Shown here one piece after another: positions 59,172 to 64,000 of a DNA stretch of 64,000 nucleotides. This DNA comes from Castanea sativa (taxonomy: Eukaryota > Streptophyta > Magnoliopsida > Fagales > Fagaceae). The stretch covers positions 34,939,873 through 35,003,872 of the forward strand of contig NC_134019.1 of the NCBI RefSeq assembly GCF_040712315.1. The letters run 5' to 3'. Within the stretch, counting starts at the first letter, position 1; each line of letters starts with the position of its first letter. The position numbers and the translations under genes were made by a program. Under the pieces are notes generated by a model. It made no database searches, had not been told where the DNA came from, and worked only from the letters and a program-made list of their open reading frames with translations.

Positions 59172-62030
59172 ATGACAGACAGTGTTGTGAGTTTCCTGTT
59201 GGAGAACCTGACTCAGTTGCTCATTCAAGAATCAGAATTACTAGGTGGAGTGGAGGATCAAGTCAGGATACTCGAGAACGAGCTGTCTCTGATCAACCGC
59301 TTCCTCCTAAATAGTGAAGGGAAACGACACGACAAGTTGGTGAAGGAGGTAGTCAGCCAAATTAGGGACGTAGCCTATGAGGCTGAGGATGTTATTGATA
59401 CATTCATCATGACAGAGACAAAGCACAGGAAAAGAAGCAAGCTGAGGAAGGCATTCCATTACTTTGACCGAGCAAGCGCACTTCACGAGGTTGCGAAGAA
59501 GATAGAGAGAATCAAGAATGACATCAAGGAAATTTGCGAGAATAAGAACAAGTATGGCATAGAAATAGCTGAATCATCTGGAGGAGATGCCGAAGCGGAG
59601 GAGATACTGCACAGGCGCAGGAAAGATGTTGAGGAAGATTATGTGGTGGGCTTTGATCATGACACAGAGGAATTGGAGAAGCAACTTATTGAAGGGAGTT
59701 CGCAACTTAACGTTGTTTCAATCATTGGCATGGGTGGCTTAGGTAAGACCACTCTTGCTAAGAAGATCTACAACAAAAATAATGTCAAAAATTACTTTGA
59801 TTTCCGTTGTTGGGTTTATGTCTCACATGAATATAGAATTAGAGAGCTATTGCTTGAAATATTGAAAGCACTGGCACCACTGCCAAGAGTGATGTTCAGA
59901 GCTGAATTGAAAGAGGAATTACTCCGCGGTTTGGAAGATAAGTATAGCTTGAATGAGGATAGATCGAAAGATACACTGACTGAAGACTTGAAACGTTTCA
60001 AAGAAATGAATGATGAAGCATTCAAAAAGGCATGGTCTGAGTTCTTGAAAGATATGAAAGAGCATAATGATTTGAAAATTTTGTTGTCAGGCTTTGTGCG
60101 AGATTTTTATAGCAAGAATGGAGTAAAATTGAAAGATATGACCGACGATGAATTGAAAAGTGAGCTGCTTGAAATCTTGAAAGAGATGAGATACTTAATT
60201 GTCATGGACGACATCTGGAATACTGAAGTATGGAATAAGGTGAGTTCTAGCTTTCCTAATAACTCGAATGGATGTAGAATATTGATCACTAGCCGAATAA
60301 AAGAAGTAGCATTACATGCAACTAGTGTTAACAATAGTGTTCCTCCTATTCCCCCTTATGAACTCCCATTTCTTAAAGAAGATAAAAGTTGGGAACTCTT
60401 CTCAAAGAAGGTGTTCCGGGGAGCTACATGTCCTCCAGAACTTGATACTCTAGGGAGAAAAATTGTGAAAAGTTGCCGTGGTTTACCTCTTGCAATTGTG
60501 GTATTGGGGGGACTTTTGGCGAATAAGGAGAAAACACATCGAACATGGTCGAAATATATTGGCCATGTCAATTCATATCTGACTGAGGATAGAACAAGTT
60601 GCATAGACATATTGGCTCTAAGCTATAACCACTTACCCCGACGGTTGAAACCATGCTTTCTATATTTTGGTATCTATCCAGAAGACTTTGAGATACCAGT
60701 GAGGCAAGTAATCCGACTTTGGAAAGCCGAGGGATTCATACGGCAAATTGGGAATAGAAATATTGAGGATGATGCTGAAGACTACTTGGAGGAACTCATT
60801 GATCGGAGCTTGATTCAAGTGGCAAAAAGAAGGCTAGATGGAGGAGTCAAAACATGTCGTATCCATGATCTTTTACGAGACCTCTGTATATCCGAAAGTG
60901 CTGAAGAGAAGTTTCTTGAGGTTTGTTCAGATGTTAACCTCTCACCCATGAGCAAACGCAGAAGAATTTCCATCCACTTTGCCAACCACCCATACATTTC
61001 TTCCAACCCATGTGAGCCTTCAAATAATCGTTCTGTAATAGGCTTTCGGAGGGTTGTCGGGGTTGAGAGTCCTCTTGACAAAGGCTATGACTTGAAATGG
61101 CTTTGTGAAAATAACAAGTTGGTTCGGGTGGTAGAGCTCAGTAATAGGGACATTCGTTGCTTAATCCCCAAAGAGATTGAAAACCTTGTTCTTTTGAGGT
61201 ACTTGAGCATTTCATCTGGTGCACGTCATGTCATTCCAATAGATTCCATATGCAACCTTTGGAATCTTGAGACGTTGGATATGAGAAATTCTAAAATTGA
61301 ATGCTTGCCCAAGGGGATATGGAAGTTAACAAAATTAAGACATTTTTATTTGGATGGGCCATTATCTCTACCTATAACTGACAATTGTGAAGCGGCTTTA
61401 CCCAATCTTCAAGTCCTTACTGGCATAGATTTAAATCACGACACTGAGAGTCTCTTGGCGAAGGTCAGATTTCCTAATTTAAGAAAATTAGGGTTGTATT
61501 CTTCAAGAGAGGTAGAGTCAGGGCTTTTGTCTAGCATCCATCCCTTGCGTCATCTACAGACGTTGAAGATTTGTAAATATTTAAATCTTTCAAACCCAAT
61601 TCCACTCCAGCTGATCCTAACAAAGATAACCTTGCTGGATGTGCTAGTTGTTTCTGTATCTATCTGGACAGTGTTGGGTAGCCTTACCAACCTTCGAATA
61701 CTCAAAGTAGTTGGATGTGCCAATTTCAAACTCGACTGCAATGAAAGTAGTTTTTGTCAACTTGAAGTCTTCAAAATGGTAAAGGTAACTGATATGATAT
61801 GGAACATGAAGAAAGGTGCAATGCCAAGGCTTCAACGTTTGGTCATCGAGCGATGCAATTTTTTTGTGATTCCCCTGGACGAACTATGCTGCTTGAGTGC
61901 CTTGAGGGATGTGGAAGTTTTACATCCCGATCCAAAATTGGCAGGCATGCTTCAACAGTTGCAGATGAGGGATGGATGTAAGCTCCAAGTCAATCAACCT
62001 CTGGAGTCTGGACCCATTCCCAACAACTAA
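59172..62030 (+). CDS. CC-NB-ARC-LRR disease-resistance protein (RPP13/RPP8-like)
   Basis: Intracellular immune receptor that detects pathogen effectors; a single exon of 952 residues. The N-terminus is an Rx-type coiled coil with the EDVID motif (AEDVIDTF, residues 71-78). NB-ARC motifs follow: P-loop GMGGLGKTT (186-194), RNBS-A FRCWVYVS (211-218), kinase-2 LIVMDDIW (342-349), RNBS-B GCRILITSR (367-375), GLPL (437-440), RNBS-D CFLYFGIYPEDFE (495-507) and an MHD variant IHD (564-566). Leucine-rich repeats run from about 640 to the end. All ATP-site residues look intact. RNBS-A to kinase-2 spans about 124 residues, longer than I expect for this family, through a Lys/Glu-rich insert (245-330). 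The start is the first ATG of the frame and gives the typical CC N-terminus. It may be expressed; no lesion was seen. Confidence 0.95.
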   Translation: MTDSVVSFLLENLTQLLIQESELLGGVEDQVRILENELSLINRFLLNSEGKRHDKLVKEVVSQIRDVAYEAEDVIDTFIMTETKHRKRSKLRKAFHYFDRASALHEVAKKIERIKNDIKEICENKNKYGIEIAESSGGDAEAEEILHRRRKDVEEDYVVGFDHDTEELEKQLIEGSSQLNVVSIIGMGGLGKTTLAKKIYNKNNVKNYFDFRCWVYVSHEYRIRELLLEILKALAPLPRVMFRAELKEELLRGLEDKYSLNEDRSKDTLTEDLKRFKEMNDEAFKKAWSEFLKDMKEHNDLKILLSGFVRDFYSKNGVKLKDMTDDELKSELLEILKEMRYLIVMDDIWNTEVWNKVSSSFPNNSNGCRILITSRIKEVALHATSVNNSVPPIPPYELPFLKEDKSWELFSKKVFRGATCPPELDTLGRKIVKSCRGLPLAIVVLGGLLANKEKTHRTWSKYIGHVNSYLTEDRTSCIDILALSYNHLPRRLKPCFLYFGIYPEDFEIPVRQVIRLWKAEGFIRQIGNRNIEDDAEDYLEELIDRSLIQVAKRRLDGGVKTCRIHDLLRDLCISESAEEKFLEVCSDVNLSPMSKRRRISIHFANHPYISSNPCEPSNNRSVIGFRRVVGVESPLDKGYDLKWLCENNKLVRVVELSNRDIRCLIPKEIENLVLLRYLSISSGARHVIPIDSICNLWNLETLDMRNSKIECLPKGIWKLTKLRHFYLDGPLSLPITDNCEAALPNLQVLTGIDLNHDTESLLAKVRFPNLRKLGLYSSREVESGLLSSIHPLRHLQTLKICKYLNLSNPIPLQLILTKITLLDVLVVSVSIWTVLGSLTNLRILKVVGCANFKLDCNESSFCQLEVFKMVKVTDMIWNMKKGAMPRLQRLVIERCNFFVIPLDELCCLSALRDVEVLHPDPKLAGMLQQLQMRDGCKLQVNQPLESGPIPNN

Positions 62031-64000
62031 ATGAGAAAGGTAGTTGATCTGTTGTGCTATGCTTTGGCCTGAGGGATCAATGCTCCTCTCTTCCCTGATT
62101 ATCCTAGCTGGTAACTTAAGCCTTTACTGTTTTGTTTTTGTATTTGTTTTTTGTTTATGGACCTATGGTGATAAATCTGTTTTGGTTTGGGGGAAAGGTA
62201 TAATCTTGAGATTGGGACACTGCTAAATTGAAAAGCTTAATTAGTCTGTGTCTGAATTCAATTATGTTATATTAATTTCTTAAGCTTTTTATTTTATTTT
62301 TTATTTTTTTACAAGAAGTTGGAAAGGAAAGTTGAATCCAAGTGATAGACATTGGTTCTGAAATATGGGCACTTAAGCACCATAAAACGCTTGGACAAAC
62401 ACATACATTAAACATTACATCTAGATGTTAGTTGTCTTCAAGATGATTCTTCAAAGATATCTTTAAAAGGGAATGCAATGCATTAACGAATTTGTCATAT
62501 GTTAAAAAACTAGTAATTATTAGTTAACTGGTGGAATCAATCAAGTTACTCTGCCATAATGCTATTTTTATGGATGTCTATTATTGCACTATTTTCTCAG
62601 TCTTTTTTTTTTTTCAATGCTTAACAATCTTTTTTCTTATGTTACTATGTATATCATTGTGTAACACTCGTTGCAGATGTGTGACTCAAGCATGAAAATT
62701 TTCAATTGCAACTCACAAGGCTTGTTTCTATCTGCCTCTGGCTAAATAATTTATGAACCAAGTAGTTAATTACATTGATTAGGAGACAAAAAAGAATGGA
62801 ATTTGAGCTTTCATAAAGAAGTGCAAAAAGCTAGCTCACTTGATATGTCCATGAGGAACATCTTAACACACACACGGGAAAAATCATAATTCTAGTACAA
62901 CAAAGTTGTTGAAATTCCTGACTTTTAGTTCTTGGCTCTGTATAGTTTGCCCCACTTACCATATGATGGAAAGTGAAGGTATTTTAATTTTTTTTTTTCT
63001 GAGGATGTTAGGGCATGTTTCACAGGCATGTTGATATATAATAGGTATGTAATCACAGACCTTTATTGATGACTTTATTGTTAACTTCTCAAGCATTGCA
63101 CAATCCTGAGTTGTTCCACATTAGCATTTACTAGGGCTACTTCTCATCTCAGTTTTGGCTCTAGAATTGGAAATCTGCTTATGCCTAAATTTATTATTTT
63201 TAATTATCCTTTTGTGTGGATTTGCAGATTACAGTTAATTGTTAATTGATTTTTAATTGTTAAAGTAAATGGAAAAAAAAAATATAGAAAGGGGATTAAA
63301 AATTCAAGAGAAATACATGGAATTAATGTGATATGGTTTGATGGACTAATTACTTGCACTAAAAAAATGGATTAGGTTTTTTAATATATGAATGAACCTG
63401 AATTAGGATAATACAACATACTTCGGGCTTGACTAGATCATACAATGGGCTTGTACACTTCTATGTTTAGTCCACAACTTCTCTGCAATTATCAAACTCT
63501 AGCTAGTTAGCACCCATAACTACTCAAGTACAAGCTTGTCACAACACCCATTGAAAAATACTAAATTATCAAATACTAAAAATTATACGTTTGACTCCAA
63601 TAACATAAGTACTTCGAATGAGGAAAGAAATTTATAAACCATCTGGCAATCAAAGACAGAAGTTATTGATAAAAATAGGGCAGTGATAAAATCTCGGTTT
63701 TTTAAGAGTCTGAATTATCAAACAACATCCCTTCAATCACAAAAAATAAAGCAATGTAGACCTAGAGGCAATAAAGAATGATATTGTATTTATGACATTT
63801 TTTTCAGTCTGAAATTTACATCATGCATGTATGGTAAGTGAAATAGCTGGAGGATATGCAATTCAGCAGAAAAAGACTATTTAAAAATTGTGTCTCAAAA
63901 CCTCGCCGTGGAATCTGCAATATGAGCTGAAAAAGGCCTGCAACTATACATTTAGAAAAATGAATGCGACTTCTGTGCCAAAAGTTTAGTTCAATTGGGA
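62031..64000. other. NLR 3' flank, no gene
   Basis: Starts with the NLR 3' UTR. The part 62430-63060 is paralogous to the DNA 3' of HDR (41920-42540). The remainder is AT-rich without recognisable genes or repeats up to the right edge. Confidence 0.5.

Noticed and set aside
1..64000. CRISPR arrays, bacterial operons, organelle DNA insertions, rRNA
   Set aside because: None seen. Repeats present are transposon-type or microsatellite; no long stretch resembles plastid or mitochondrial genes.

Overview
This window is nuclear DNA from a flowering plant. The low-copy genes have many short GT-AG introns, the coding sequences are typical dicot ones, intergenic DNA is AT-rich, and most of the remaining space is plant transposable elements (Copia, Tat-type Gypsy, MULE, hAT MITEs, SINEs and solo LTRs). 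The gene set (TIC62, HDR, ARI2-like ligase, CNL resistance gene) and the repeats look like a woody eudicot. I suspect the oak/beech family, but that is an impression, not a demonstration.

Layout. 1-1.4 kb (-): 5' part of an ARIADNE-type RBR E3 ubiquitin ligase that runs off the left edge. 1.4-12.4 kb: gene-free repeat country. It holds a SINE, an array with G-box-like sites, a solo LTR (4807-5347), and a low-copy tandem array (about 5.8-10.3 kb) invaded in turn by a SINE, a hAT-type MITE, a MULE and an LTR-like element, followed by a Copia solo LTR. 12.48 kb (+): an intact tRNA-Asn(GUU). 13.6-17.2 kb (-): a seven-exon SAM-dependent methyltransferase of the EEF1AKMT4 type. 19.2-28.2 kb (-): a fourteen-exon TIC62 gene for a chloroplast NAD(P)-binding, FNR-tethering protein. 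31.3-36.9 kb (-): a Copia retrotransposon with near-identical LTRs but five in-frame stops. 38.2-41.6 kb (+): a complete ten-exon HDR/ISPH gene, the last step of the plastid MEP pathway. 43.7-54.7 kb (+): an 11-kb Tat-lineage Gypsy element with a perfect target duplication. Its gag-pol has eight stops, yet an antisense three-exon gene near its 3' end is fully open. 54.7-59.2 kb: hAT-like and MITE debris. 59.2-62.0 kb (+): an intronless CC-NB-ARC-LRR resistance gene. 62.0-64.0 kb: non-coding, partly paralogous to the 3' flank of HDR.

The genes do not form an operon or cluster with a shared purpose. TIC62 and HDR both act in plastids, but on different processes. Exon models were built by eye from splice signals and reading frame. 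For the methyltransferase, TIC62, HDR and the antisense gene the summed exon lengths are exact multiples of three, which supports the models.

Most worth a second look: TIC62 has what appears to be a lost splice donor after its first repeat exon plus a decayed extra repeat exon; the intact antisense gene sits inside an otherwise broken retrotransposon; the NLR has an unusually long stretch between RNBS-A and kinase-2; and several nested insertions can be dated against their own empty sites inside the window.
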